DNA of 64,000 bases from Platerodrilus igneus. Taxonomy: Eukaryota > Arthropoda > Insecta > Coleoptera > Lycidae. The notes under the pieces were generated by a model that made no database searches, was not told where the DNA came from, and saw only the letters and a program-made list of their open reading frames with translations. The stretch covers positions 806,001 to 870,000 of the forward strand of contig JARFIW010001187.1 of NCBI GenBank assembly GCA_036346225.1, written 5' to 3'. This document shows positions 1 to 12,420 of this stretch, piece after piece; positions within the stretch are counted from its first letter, which is position 1, and each line of letters starts with the position of its first letter. The position numbers were made by a program, and so were the translations under genes.

Positions 1-3000
1 AAAGGGTGCTTTGGTTAGAACCTTTGCTGAGGTCAAATGCAAAAAGAATTTCCTCACGATTGTGAATTTTAAAAAGCGCGTGGACCAAAATGAAAGCAAA
101 TTAAAACTTAGTGAACAGAACACAACTTCAGGATGTATCGTAGGCCTCTCCGAAAAGAAAAGTTAAACGGTGCCCGAGCTTTTGTGTAACTTCGTTTGCA
201 AGTTTTATCAAAGGTGTTAACCTGTGCACGGAGACTTTGCACTCGCGTGTGCGGGGATAAAAGGGCTATCTTCGGGTACAGATCAAATAAGTGGATTTTC
301 TTGTGTAAAGGGAACTGCTGATAGCTAAAAAGAAAATAATTGAAAACTGATGTTTCTAGACATCCTAAAAAGATGAAATTGAAAATTAAACTGTAAGTAA
401 AATAGGAACTCTTTATATGATTTATAATTATGTACATGAGGATTGCAAATGTAAATAATTTGTATTTATGTAGCAGGAACGTGAAAGTAATTATTTTGCT
501 AGACTATGAGTTAGCGGCGGAACTAGTTGTGGTAAAATTTAAGCATATTGTTATAGGGAAAGTAAGTTTAATTTTAAAATATTAAGACATATGTACGTTT
601 TGATTTTAAATGTAAGTTTCATTGGTGGAATGTGGCGTTAGTTAGAGTGAGAATAAAATATTTTTAATGTACAATAAAATGATAAAAGGAAAAGTTGGTA
701 TTGAACTATTTTCTAGGCATTTTTATTAAAGGCACTTCCAGAAATGAGATTCAGACGGTCCGTGTAGCAATATTGGAAATTGGAATAATGGTGTGATAGT
801 ATTATTGTTGGATTTAATAATTTTCTTTGGGATTTTTTTTGATCATAGGAAATTAGTTTTTTTAGGAATAGTATATTATACCCAGTAGGAAAAGCTCAAC
901 ATTCCCGTACGACGTGAAGATTGCTTGTGGAGGCGCAAGCCGAGACAAACAGCACGTTCTGAAGTTAGTTGTTTGTTATATTTACATAATGTGTTAAGAT
1001 CGTTTAAATAGAACTTACCACGAAAGTATGTTCTCAGTCATTTTTGTAGTCCATATGTATACACATATTATTTCTGTACGGTACAGTAATGAATATTTCC
1101 TTACAGTGATTTGTCGTTGCTCGGCAACGACTAAACACCTGGAAATATTCAACATTTCTTTAAGAAATTTTATCAGAAATGTCAAAATTTCTGAACAAAT
1201 TGCGGAAAAGTATATTTGTATTCATATTGAAGTTATGTAATCTTAATAGAAGTTAAATTTTATTTTTATTTATTTATGAAGTAGGTAAAATTAGATAAAT
1301 TTGTGAAAGGATATCCAGCTACCCTAGTGATGGAGTTGTATTTGAAATAACCACTTTCTTTTAAAATTTCTTTAATATGACAAAATTTAATGAGCGTTTT
1401 TAAGGTATTGTAAAACAAGGAATAGTTCAGTGTGATAAATTTAGAAACCCAAAGGCAAACGAGGCCTATCCAGAGTAACCGTCTACCGTGTAGAGAAAAT
1501 ATCCAAGGAATTGTAACGTAGTTTTGTATTTTAGTAGGAATTCTCTCCCGCATATCACTGTAGTTAGTCGGTGTACCCTTAAATTGTTACAGGATCGTCG
1601 CCTCCTCAGGACAAATTTAAATTTATAAAGTAACGCTCATTTTATCCGTAACACGGCGACCACCAATGCACAAAATAATAAGTTCGTCAGTCAAAATACA
1701 GTTAATCCATTTAGATAAAGCATCAAGTAAAGCTATTCAATTAAACTCTTAAATCTAATACACAGTTCTGACATTTAAAAATACTACTAAGTTTTACTGT
1801 ACAGTGTGTCCCAAATTGGATGTATTAAATGGGTAACTTAGTTGTTATTAAAGATACAATAAAACTGTGTGCGCAGTCATGTGCCAACTTTTTGAGATCA
1901 ATTCAATGGTGAAATCACAAATGAGCGATCTTCTTTTGTTTTCGAGTTATAGCCAAAAATTGATATTTTTAACAATTCTATTAATTCGTATAACTCGTTT
2001 GGTTGCAAAAATATCCAAAAATACTGTAATAGTTTTTTATACAGTTTTTTACGTAGAATACAACGGCGTACGCAAATATTTAATATTTATAATACTTTTG
2101 AGGTTATAATATAAACTTGCATTTTTTTAAATGGAAACCACAATTGGTTGTCACTTTATTTAAAAGCTCTTTTTGACAGCTTTTTAAAAATATATAGTTT
2201 AATATAATTATCTTTTCAATTGGCCGAATTATTCCATGTTTTTGGTATAATAAAATAATTTATTATATTGGTAATAAATAGTTGGCCGCGAAACAAAAGG
2301 TGATGATGAACGTATTTTGTATATACAATAAATAGAATGGAAGTTTCCAATTATCTAATGGTTATTAATAAAGCTCAAGTGGGTGCTGCGTAAGTTTTGA
2401 CCCCAGAAATTTAGTCGGTAATGCACAGAAAAACTCGGCGAAGTACCTTGCTGAAAATTATGTGTTTCGACGAAATATCGAACACCTCGACTGTAGAAAC
2501 AAGAATAGTTGTCGACTAACTCGGTGGAAAGGGTGGTGTAAGTGTTCGAAGAGGGTCCTGGAATACTATCGTGTGAGAAATAACAGTATCAATAGGAAGT
2601 TATCTTGTACACCACCTAATCTCGAAATACAGGGTTCCTAGGGAAAAACCCAAGAAGAAATAACAAGAGGATACCAAAACCTTAGATCAGGATATTGATT
2701 CCCATCTAAAATTCGCAGGAGGAATAACTGAGTACACATATTTAAAACAAACGTAATAATAAGGACACTAATATAACTGTTTAAAACTGCTAGCTGAAAA
2801 AGAGAAACGTTCCCAAAATCAAATGCTAAATTATCTGTATATTACTGATACTTCTAAGATATGGCAATATCCGCTAGTATAGTAGAGCTGGAAACTATTA
2901 CCTATATATTAGTTGTGAAAACACAAATGTATAAAACCGTGTACTTTATGCACAATTAAAATTTTAAACACAGCTACATACAAATATTCTTAGGCAAATG

Positions 3001-4230
3001 CCAAATATATCAAAATTACTTTTCTTAAGGGAACTCGTTGTCGTCAAACAAAGTCACTTTCTAATTTCTTAAAAGTACTACCAAAAACTAACTGTGGGTA
3101 CCCTTATAAATTTTCTACAGTTAACAATGTTCATTGATTGAAGGTGATTCTAGGTTATATTTTCAAAATTTGTATTATAAATACCTGAAGAGTACCTTGA
3201 CTGTAAATACCTCGATAACAACTAAAACCACTAATTTCCTTTAGTCGTTTCAACTTTGTTAAACTTGAATGTTTCGCAATCAATATGCCTTTCCACAGGA
3301 AGTTGTTACTACCCCAGGAACCAATTCTTCCTAAAAGTAAAATTCACCAACCTGGTAGGATGTAATTCGAACTTTAATTGATGAATTATTCAATTATTCA
3401 ATACTAATTATTCAAAGGTTTACTGTAGCTACTCAGACTTTTATCTATGGTCTTCACGAAATTACCAGTAATGTCCTTTTTTTATAAAACGGCTGAAAAT
3501 TATCTTCAGCAGAATTCGGAAAATGAATTAAGACTGCAAATTGAAATTACTTTTGTTGTTTTCTCTAACATATGTAAAATTATCTTTATAAAACATTAAT
3601 CTGAACCAAAGAAGGACCTTACTATTTCCTAAATCGGCAAATTTCGCGTGTGAACGAACATTCTTCGTCCCATAAGAATGATGTCATAGGCATCAACGTT
3701 ATACATTATTAATCCAAACAAATGAATAATAAAACTGTAATGATTTAGAATACAAAGTAACGATGATATCATTCCTCACCTTAAAACCACCATAATGAAT
3801 TTGACAAACCTTAAGTATACACAGTATAGATTACAATGGTAAACTAAAATAATACTTCTATATAAAGAATACATGTAAACTAGAAACTGTATTTCTTAAA
3901 CGAAGTAACCCTAAACCTATTGGTGGGATTTACCAATACAGAAACCATTAAAATGAAATATGATTATAAACATTTCAAAGGAATATTACATGGGTTAATT
4001 TAATATTACAAAAAAATTGATTTAGAGAATGTCCAAAGTGTTGCAGATTTAGTGGTAGTCATTCTTATTATTTGACAACCCTTTCAATTCACTTAGTTAG
4101 AATTAATATTGTTCTTCTGTACTTAGTGTATGTTACCATATTTTATCGATCCCAAAAAAGTTGCCGAAAACTATTGACCGACGTAAGATTGACAGAAAAC
4201 AATTTACCAGAAAGCAATTTATTGAACGAA
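1..4230. other. AT-rich stretch without recognised gene
   Basis: Only short open frames (under about 110 codons) occur here, none resembling a protein family I know. No splice-site pairing, tRNA-like boxes or inverted termini were convincing. The part near 1800-2120 opens with ACAGTGTGTCCCAAATTGG and carries low-complexity text of the sort found in non-autonomous DNA transposons, but I found no matching inverted end within the next kilobase. Confidence 0.5.
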
Positions 4231-4286
4231 CAATTTATCGAATTATAATTTACGGAAAACGGTAATTAAAAATATACTACGGACGT

Positions 4287-4580
4287 ATGATGAAGATATC
4301 ATGGACAGAGAAAGATAAGAACAAAGAGGTACTAGAAATCGCAGGGGAAGAAAGAAATATGTGGAAAACAGTAAAAAATAGGAGAGATAGGATGATAGGC
4401 CACATACTAAGACATGAGGGAATAATGCGGAATATATTAGAAGCAGAGATAGGAAAAAAGAGAAGTAGAGGTAGACCTAGGTTAGACTATTGCACACACA
4501 TAGTGAAAGGTGTAGGATGTGGGAAGTTCAGGGAAATGTATAGGCTAGCTCAGAATATAAATCAACCAGTCCCACGATAG
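4287..4580 (+). pseudogene. C-terminal fragment of a non-LTR retrotransposon endonuclease/reverse transcriptase
   Basis: The frame reads as the tail of the reverse-transcriptase polyprotein of insect non-LTR retrotransposons. It has the block KISWTEK, then RRDRMIGHILRHEG, then GRPRLDY, and ends in REMYRLAQN, a layout I recognise from the C-terminus of these proteins (often labelled endonuclease-reverse transcriptase or craniofacial development protein-like). The reverse-transcriptase core itself is absent, so this is a 5'-truncated copy, the usual result of target-primed reverse transcription. The same tail recurs at 6060-6440, 7646-7861 and 37505-37605. The 3' untranslated region follows directly. 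The exact clade cannot be fixed from the tail alone. Confidence 0.75.
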
Positions 4581-5500
4581 AAAAACTAATAATGAAAGTA
4601 ATAACTGTACTTAAACATTATGATTATTATAAACAAGTACAGGTATTTGTCTTACAATATTCTCAACTAATGTTAATAGTGCGAAAGGATTTACTGGAAA
4701 ATTATTAATTCGGCAAATGTCTAAGTGTTGGGGGATCCTTGGCAGCCACAGGCTGCTTAACTCCCTTCACATAACACTAGATATCGGTGACATACGGCAT
4801 ATAATTAGAAAACAATAGAAGGGGAACCGAGCTGTATATAGGCTGCAGTGGGAATTTGAAGGAACTGTGTAGGCTAGCTCAGAACATCAATAAATGAAGG
4901 TACGCGTCCAACCAGTTTCAAAACGGAAAACCTAATGACGAAAAAATAAGTGCACTTAAATCTGATGACTACTATAAACAACTACAGGTATTGGTCGTAA
5001 AATATTTTCAACTAATGTTGATTGTGCGAAAGGATATATTGAAAAAACTATTAATTCGACAAATGCCCAAGTGCTGGGGGCACTTCGCAGCCACAGGTTG
5101 CTTATCCCCATCTACATACCCTAGATGGATTTATCAATGCTCCACCCAAAGGTATTACATTGGCCACGAGGCGAGTTTATTTTACCTGAAAAATTTTAAA
5201 TTTTGCCGAACCTTTGTTGTTCCAAGCAAGGTAGGGATCTTTAACGTGCGTGACAACACTCACACACGGGATCTCTAGTTTACCTCTCATCCGAACGAAG
5301 GCGTATTTTTGTGAAAAATGCTTGCCAAACATTTTTCAAGCTTACCGTGTCGGGATTCAAACCCGGGATCTTGGGCGTAGTAGTCACACGCACACCAACT
5401 ACGCCACGGAGCCGCCCCCAGCTTCACATACCACTGAATATCGGGGAAATAGGGTATATAATTGTAAAACAATAGAAGGTGACCGAACTGCATCTAACAG
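4510..5500 (+). repeat. Two tandem copies (about 344-bp period) of the non-LTR 3' end, second split by a SINE
   Basis: The segment from the last RT codons through the 3' untranslated region appears twice with an offset of about 344 bp. ACAGGTATTTG-like text, a GCGAAAGGAT block and a CAGCCACAGG block recur near 4640-4755 and 4983-5105. The second copy resumes at about 5420 (CTTCACATACCACTGAATATCGG) after an inserted SINE. A third copy of this tail lies on the minus strand at 37036-37150, again downstream of RT-tail sequence in the element's direction. That shared order is why I read it as the element's 3' untranslated region and not as an unrelated repeat. Confidence 0.65.
5122..5416 (-). mobile_element. 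tRNA-derived SINE, copy 1
   Basis: This is a nearly full-length copy of the SINE family described at 22873-23167, in antisense. The tRNA-like head is on the right: GGGATTCAAACCCGGG is a B-box variant on the opposite strand, and the A-box region lies near 5395-5410. The body contains the shared motifs CACGTTAAAGATCCCTACC (reverse strand) and the CATTGGCCA block. It is inserted in the second copy of the non-LTR tail. The sequences on either side (CATCTACATACC and CTTCACATACC) look like a degenerate target duplication of about 12 bp. Confidence 0.8.
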
Positions 5501-6059
5501 GAAATAACAGCGGCTATGTTCCAAGACAACAAACATAGAAACAATAAGAAACTTGTTCAAAACATATGTGTGCAGCAGAGCACAGTACGTCTATGAAATA
5601 GGGGTAGTACGAAAAGCAGACAGAAAGAGATAGAAGCGGTATTAGCGGGGTAGATTTGAAACGAAAGACCCTTGATATATGCGGTCTTAATACTAGTTCG
5701 GTGTAACACAGAATGGATAACGCAAATACGTTATTAGTGCAATATTGCTAAGTTTAAATAACGACATCCAATATTGCTACTTACATGTATGTTTCCAACT
5801 GGTTTCGAGGTGCTTCTATATATGTTGACACGGCCTAACATATAAGAGCTGTACATGTGATCTGGAAATGCAGGATTCCAAAGCGCGCAGTATACAACAA
5901 TAATATAACGTAAAAGAATAATTCACCTTGCTTGGTTGACGGTTGAAATTCGATGTGTTACACTGATAACACTACATGTTTCCGGCACTTGTGCGGGATG
6001 GTCTAATCATTTGGCACCATATTGGATTCTCGTGCGGGAAATTATGAATATAAACGAAT
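5501..6059. other. No gene recognised
   Basis: I see no coding, RNA or repeat signature in this stretch between the SINE-bearing non-LTR tail and the next copy of that tail. Confidence 0.4.
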
Positions 6060-6440
6060 ACAAAACACGAGCATGATCCAGAAGCCTTCTGAAATGCTGT
6101 GCTTCAGATGTATAAGGATGATGGCATGGACAGATAAAGTTATTAACAAATAGGTTATAGAAATAGTAGAGGAATAAAGATATCTGTGGAAAAGAAAATA
6201 GGAGAAATAAAAGGGCAGGATACGTTCTATGGCATTTTTGGGGAATAGTACGGGATATATTACAAGTAGAGATAAGAAAAGACAGGTAGAGGTAGATCGA
6301 GATCAGCTTTCGCACGCAGATAGTGATAGGTGCAGACTGTGCAAATTGCAGGGAAATATGTAGGTTAGTTCAGACTAGGAAACAATGAGGGTACGTGTCT
6401 AACCAGTTCCAGGATTGAAGACCTGATGATGATGATGGTA
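6060..6440 (+). mobile_element. Decayed 3' end of the same non-LTR family
   Basis: Allowing frameshifts, the + strand encodes traces of the conserved tail: a SEMLCF-like block, then MAWTDKV (counterpart of KISWTEK), and GCATTTTTGGGGAATAG in place of the HILRHEG region. The nucleotide tail GGTTAGTTCAGACTAGGAAACAATGAGGG leads to CTAACCAGTTCC and a GATGATGATGATGG end. That terminal trinucleotide run is typical of this element's 3' end. A close relative in opposite orientation lies at 7646-7861, on the far side of the MULE relic. Confidence 0.7.
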
Positions 6441-6687
6441 AGTAAAATGTAATGACAGTATTGTTAGAAACGGTAATGCATAATCACATCGCTGATGCAC
6501 TACATGTAAAATAGAACAAGATGAAATGATACTAAACATTAAACACTCAAGATCACCACATAACATAATATCAAATGCAACTGATATGGTGTTAGCTAAG
6601 CTGCAAACATTTGGCTTGCAAAGGTGAACAATAACAATGTGCTAACTAGGAACCAAGCTGTTTCAGTGTTGCCTACTAGCTGCAGTT

Positions 6688-7516
6688 ATGTTTTGTTACC
6701 AAACAAATATAAAAAACAAAAAACGAAAAAGAGTTTTTGATATTCGATTCAGGACTTTACAAAGAACAAATAGTATTTTTTTCCACGAGAAGAAACTTCA
6801 ACTTCTGTTCAGGTTGACCATCGGAACGGTGTTTAAAACTGTACCACCTCTCTTCTGTCATTTATATACAGTTCGTAAACTAAAACACTTTCCCGTATTT
6901 CCTTTAACATATGCCTTATTGTCTAATAAAGCTATAATTGGTACACTCGATTTTTGCAGAATGTAAAAACTTCCTTACAGGAATCTCACCGTCAACAGAT
7001 TTTGAGGTATTACACGTGTCCAAAAGAAAGAATTTAAGTAAACCAGGCATCCGAATGATTTTTTCCATTTGTGTAAAGTAGATTTCAAAAAATTCGATCT
7101 GAACGTTTTAAGTACAAGAGATTGCTTTAATTTATGAGGGACAGTAGAATTTGTACTTAGAGCAGATGTTATTAACGCATATGAAACTAAGTGAGAGCCT
7201 TTTTTCCGTAGAAATACAAGTAATTAGAGATTATTTTGAGAACAGATCCCGATGTCGCCGTACACTTCGTTTTCATCAAGATATGTGGAACTGTTTCAAA
7301 GAAGTACACGCTGGTTTACCTAAAATTAATAATTCTATAGCAGGTTGGCATCGAGCATTCGAGCAACAAATTTACGCTGATCACCCCAATATTGGAAAAT
7401 TTTTCAAACGCCATTCTGAGAGAACAAAATTTTCACGAACTTCCAGTAAAACAATATTTAGAAGGCACAGGAGGTATCTGCCCGTAAGAAGCTCAGAAAC
7501 TGCGCACATGCAATAG
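6688..7516 (+). pseudogene. MULE-type transposase relic
   Basis: Two separated open stretches belong to one MULE transposase. The first (6688-6966) carries GTVFKTVPPLFCHLYTVR and FPLTYALLSNK, matching the start of the MULE catalytic domain, where families normally read DGTFK. The aspartate position is lost here (TIGTV). The second (7151-7516) carries MWNCFKEV, GLPKINNSIAGWHRAFE and HPNIGKFF, the characteristic C-terminal block of arthropod MULE proteins. The middle, with the second catalytic region, is frameshifted and eroded, with in-frame stops between 6966 and 7150. The protein would have cut and pasted its own element in the nucleus; this copy cannot. No terminal inverted repeats were located. 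Confidence 0.8.
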
Positions 7517-7645
7517 TTGTCAAAATCATAACATTGAAATTTTATCTGACTTACGCAAAAGGTTTACAAATTAAGATTCAACACAAAAATTAAAAACAAA
7601 TTATAAACAAAAAAAATAAAATTTTCAAAAATCTAAAAAAAAATT

Positions 7646-7861
7646 ATCATCATCATTAGGTCTTCAGTCCTAGAACTGGTTAGACGCGTACCATCATTGT
7701 TCCCTATTCTGAACTAACCTACAGATTTCCCTGAAATATGCACAGTTTGCATCTATAACTGTCTGATCTAGGTCTACATCTACCTCTTTTTTCCTATCTC
7801 TGCTTGTAATATATCACATACTATTCCCCAAAAATGCCTTAGAACGTATTCCGCCCTACTA
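7646..7861 (-). mobile_element. 3' end of the non-LTR family, minus strand
   Basis: Read on the minus strand this matches 6060-6440 closely over the block running from GCATTTTTGGGGAATAGT through GAGATAGG, the AGGTTAGTTCAGAATAGGG tail and the CTAACCAGTTCTAGGAC end, finishing in TGATGATGA. It is 5'-truncated and has no intact frame. Confidence 0.7.
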
Positions 7862-10800
7862 AAAAATTAGTAAAACCAAAAATATAAGAAGCTAATAAGT
7901 GCTAAGAATGACAAAGAATTTTTTCAGGATTTAAATACGCCAGCACTTGAATTGCCAGTCCTAAGCCATGAAAAAATGTAAGGAATAGTTCGAACTAACA
8001 AACAATAAAGCACAATTTATTCATACATATGTAACATGATCTTTAAAAATATTTCTTTCAGAAATTGCATTTCAATAAATCCGTTCTTTTAGTAAATTAT
8101 TATTCAATGATTTGTTAATTTGGTAAATTGATTATTTGGTGAATTTTTTTCTGTAAATTGTAATGTCTGAAAGAGGAAAATTTACGTGTTAATTAAAGAA
8201 AAGTTAGTGAAAGATAAACTGAGGAGAGCCGATCTTTATTTAAGCTTGATTCGGTACGAAAACATTAGTATTCAGCTTATCTCGGTATTCAACTTGAAGA
8301 AAAAATATTCCTCGAGACCCGGAAGTTTGTGACGATCTATTTGAGACGGTTGCCGCAAAACTACCGTACACAATAAAGAGGGGAAGTGGGAACTGGAAAA
8401 GAATCTGAGTCGCAAAAAGCGGATAGAAAAGAAATGTGCCTAGTGATACGGCTTAGCTGTATACGGAGAGATGGGTGGGTAGTAAACCACTGGTAGCGGT
8501 AAAATCGCAAGAATATAAAATACTCGGAAAGGACACCAGGGATATGGCCGTATAAGTAAAACAGACGTTGCCGTCCCATAGCAAAGTTATTGCACCGTAT
8601 TTGGAGTCCACTACAGAAATAAATAAGGGAATAATGCAGTACCAACGAAGAAAGAAAGTCTCGATACAACTTACCTTGCGCACGCTTATACCAAGAAAAG
8701 AAAAGAAAAGTGTACCAAAGGAGAAAGCTATATAGCAAGTAAGAAACAATTTCAACTACGAGTACATGCACAAACTGTGTTGTTAAGGTTGATACGAGAA
8801 ATAAATCAAATTCGTAGGCTAAGAATATTTATAACTGTATTCATCTAATAGGCAAGTTCAGTGAATATAACGGTTCTAGACTTGTTCTTAGGTAGAATGC
8901 GCGTATACTTCACGGCGTCCAGTGTAATACAAGACAGGGACAAATCGAGAAATGTTTCTTCACATACACCCTAAAATACTGATCAGCTCATAAATGGACC
9001 CGCGTTAATGCAAACAGAAAGTATTAACCGTTCGATCACGAAGCGAGTGACTATGAATTCGATGTAATTTTAGTAGTAGATATGCCCTAAATGTAAAATA
9101 GTACGGTGACGCCGTACTGCTAAACGTAGAACTAAGCGTACTTCAATAACCTACAACAAGAGGAAATACAACTCATTCACGCCACTAAATATTATATTGG
9201 CAGTGTCACGACTATCTGCTGGTACAATAAACAGTAAAATAAATCGACCGTTCATGTTAATTGGTCAGTAAAAAAATCACAGGCGGAAGTCTTATAAAGT
9301 ATAGATATCCACTTTGGTTAATAAGGGTTAGGATTTTCTTCAAAAACTTATCTGAGCAACCATGCCAAGAACTGTAGGGATTAATTTTCAGAATATTTTA
9401 TAGGATACCAAGTCCCGTATGTATCAGCTACCAACTAACCATCTACTAATCACAGGTATCATGCATAATAATAATAGATCAGGAACAAAATAGTAGCAAA
9501 AGCGTAAAACCACAATAGAAAAAAAACAATAAATGTAAACAAAATGGTCCTCGTAAAACTTAAAACGTAACACCTAACTATAAACCAGCAAAAAAAGTAA
9601 AATTTTTAGTAACTCATCAAACACAGAATACCTAACACACAAGCGAATGCTCGACTGGAAATGTACGTAAATAATTGCACAGTAAAATTACAAAGTAATT
9701 GTACATGTATTGACGCATGGATAAAGTAAATTTCAATTACAGACTTAACTTATTCAGATAACAGGGTTCTGGAAAACACTTTCAAACTAGAATATAGAAA
9801 CATATGTTGTAGGATAAGAGAAAGCAAACATTCACAGAAAAAATGAGAACCTAGTGCAATGGGCTGTAACTGCAAGGTTGAACATAACTATAATTTAAAC
9901 CATCGAAATATTCATAAAATAATATCTGTTTATACACAAGATACCGAAATGTTTAGAAGTAGATACGAATAACTAGTCGAGCCAAGCAATACCAGAACAC
10001 TTTGTAGCAATTTTATTTTCCACCTAATATATATATCTGTATAATCAATCCTTTTATTAAATATTAAATAATATAATACATTATAATGTTATCCAATCCA
10101 CTTAATTTAATAACATCGATTGTCCAATAAAGAACTAGTATTTAGTTCATGTTAAAAGTTAAATTCTACGGAGACAATATAAAAGCTTTTGTTTGGTATC
10201 CTTCTTAAAGCCCCTTCTACTCAATAACTGCAAGGTAACTTTGTTACTGAGCAGCAACAAGCTCGGCCGGCACTTCTAACACAGCTGGGGTTCAAGCAGG
10301 TCGAAAGTTGTTCTTAGGAGCGATGTCCGTCATTCATTTTTGCTGTTGGAAGCGTGCACGATGGAAGATTGCACGTGTATGCTATCTTCATAAATGTTTT
10401 GGATGGTCCATTTTTGTGTTGAAACCAGTCGTGAAGAACGATGAAGTTTTTGTTAAAAAGACCATTAGGAACAGTAAGTGAATTTGTTTCTATAACAATA
10501 TTAATTAAAATTTTCAGTGTAACTTTGGGAATAATTAAATTTAAATTTAATTTATATTGCAACGTAAATTATAAATAAGCACTTTTCTGAATGGTATTCA
10601 TGCGAAATTGATGGAAAACAATTCTATCCTTGTATAATATGGAATCACATATATAAATTTATTCAAGTTAATTACAAACAACATTTGCTTTCTTGTGGTG
10701 TGAATTACGCCTGGAACATCTGTAAATTGAAACGCAGATAATGGAAGCCAAGTGACGTGTTTTTCAGTATGCAGCGCAGCTGTTTGTTTGGAATGGAATT

Positions 10801-11849
10801 TTCCGTTGTTAATACATTCGTCAGCTTTCAAGCAAGTATTTAGGTGCAATTTGGAGTTCTGGTATGTACAAAAAATTATGTTCGTATGTTGTTTGAACTG
10901 TCGACGTAGTCACGAGATAAATTTTACTTTAACCGACTTGTGTTAACTTTGAACAGGTCAAGGACAGACCTCAATTATATTTTTCGTAGTTATACGATAT
11001 GAATCTGTAATTTGTTCCTACAAATTCTTTTATTAACTCAATGAAACATCAGAAGATGTCACTACTAATTAGATAAAGTAAATTCTTCTAACTTTGAACC
11101 TTTAGAAATTAAATTTCTACATTTGATATTTTATGAACAATTATCTGTAATTATTTACTGTGAAATTAAGGTAAATTTACCATAATTAACTCTTTCTATA
11201 AATAAGCAATTTTATGCTTCGTCAATCTGTTATATAAACCTCACTAAATAGTAATTGGTACGGATATATTCAGTACCATTGTAATTAACTCTTTCTAATT
11301 TAAATTAACTTATAAAGGAAGACATATTTTGTGTAAAAAATTACTTTATTGGATACCAAAAAGAATAGATTCTTATTTTCGGACTAAAGACTATCTTTTA
11401 TTTAAGAGGAATGAAAGTCGATTCTGATTGTATTTAATTATTTTTGAGTTTGAATGCACAAACAGTGCTTTTCTTTGTTTAATCTGTTCACAGGTGCAGT
11501 GCAGGATTGCTAAGGTCAAGGTCGAGCCATAAGGTAAGATACTTTAAAGATTAGGAGGTCTTTAAAAATTATATAGCGGTTATAGAAAAAAGGTTTCCGC
11601 ATTAGCCTTGTACAAGGGACTTGTATTAGGTCTTCTCAGTATAAAAAAATACGGTGGCGCCTTATTTTTATTATTAGTGGTTGCAATTACACCCCGACCC
11701 ACAGCTCATTCTCTACCCAGAGCATATAGCTCGACTAGCCGCTTTGCCTTTGAGATTTCCTCAACTTAGAGCCACCTTCCATCCTAATTTGCCGTGGGCT
11801 CCATTTCTAATTATCGGAATTTCTCGTTAAAACTAAATTGTTATAAAAT
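7862..11849. other. Gene-free stretch
   Basis: About 4 kb of AT-rich DNA in which I recognise nothing. The longest frame is a 136-codon minus-strand frame at 8361-8771. It overlaps another long frame in the same strand and resembles no family. At about 11651 there is a TGGCGCCTTAT string also found near the LTR element's primer-binding site. Confidence 0.45.
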
Positions 11850-12420
11850 TTAAAGCGGTTTCATCTTTGGATAATAACAAATATCCGTTGGCGCATCGCA
11901 CAATGATGGAATAATATTTTTCGCATTAACAGTTCCTTTGCTACACGTTGACGTGACCTGGGACGCAATACTTGCAGTAAAAACGAGTTCTAAATTGTCT
12001 CGTCTTGCATTTAATTCACCAACTGTGGAAAAGATTACACAATTTCTTAATTTCATTGTGTTCCAAAGTGGAATAGATTTAGACTATTAGCGATGTTTCC
12101 ATATCAATCGCAGTCACCGACACATTCAATAGTTTTGCAAAGTTGAAAAGACACCATCGTGTTGAAAGGCAAACCCGTCTTTTACAATCTGACCATAAAT
12201 TTCTATTGTAGATAGAAGTTGCTGTTCTATAATATGAATATACCTTTCAGGGATAATTATACTCTCCACAAAGCAAAACCGATGCAGAGCAAAAGAAGGT
12301 ATGCTTCCTCAACTTATAAGGATGACCGGAAATGCTACATTGATCTGTAAACAATGTAGGTTGACCTTTGATATCTTTTTTGTGATGATACTGTTAGCGT
12401 AACCCACTACTTCAAAGTTT
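11850..12420 (-). pseudogene. Tc1-like transposase relic
   Basis: On the minus strand, in shifting frames, the order of Tc1-family motifs is preserved: a degenerate WGC-type block leading to FCFVESIIIPERYIHIIEQ, then LLSTIEIYGQ and DGFAFQHDGV (the second catalytic Asp of the DDE domain). After a frameshift a degenerate counterpart of the SPDLNPIENLW block appears (NIANSLNLFHFGTQ), and the tail ends in a 68-codon frame at 11850-12056. The first catalytic Asp and the N-terminal helix-turn-helix region were not found. At least two frameshifts are needed to link the pieces, so it is inactive. Confidence rests on motif order, not on any intact frame. Confidence 0.65.

Noticed and set aside
8361..8771. 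136-codon minus-strand frame, hydrophobic at its start, considered as a chemoreceptor-like protein
   Set aside because: A second frame of 100 codons overlaps it in another phase, and I saw no family motif or plausible exon context.
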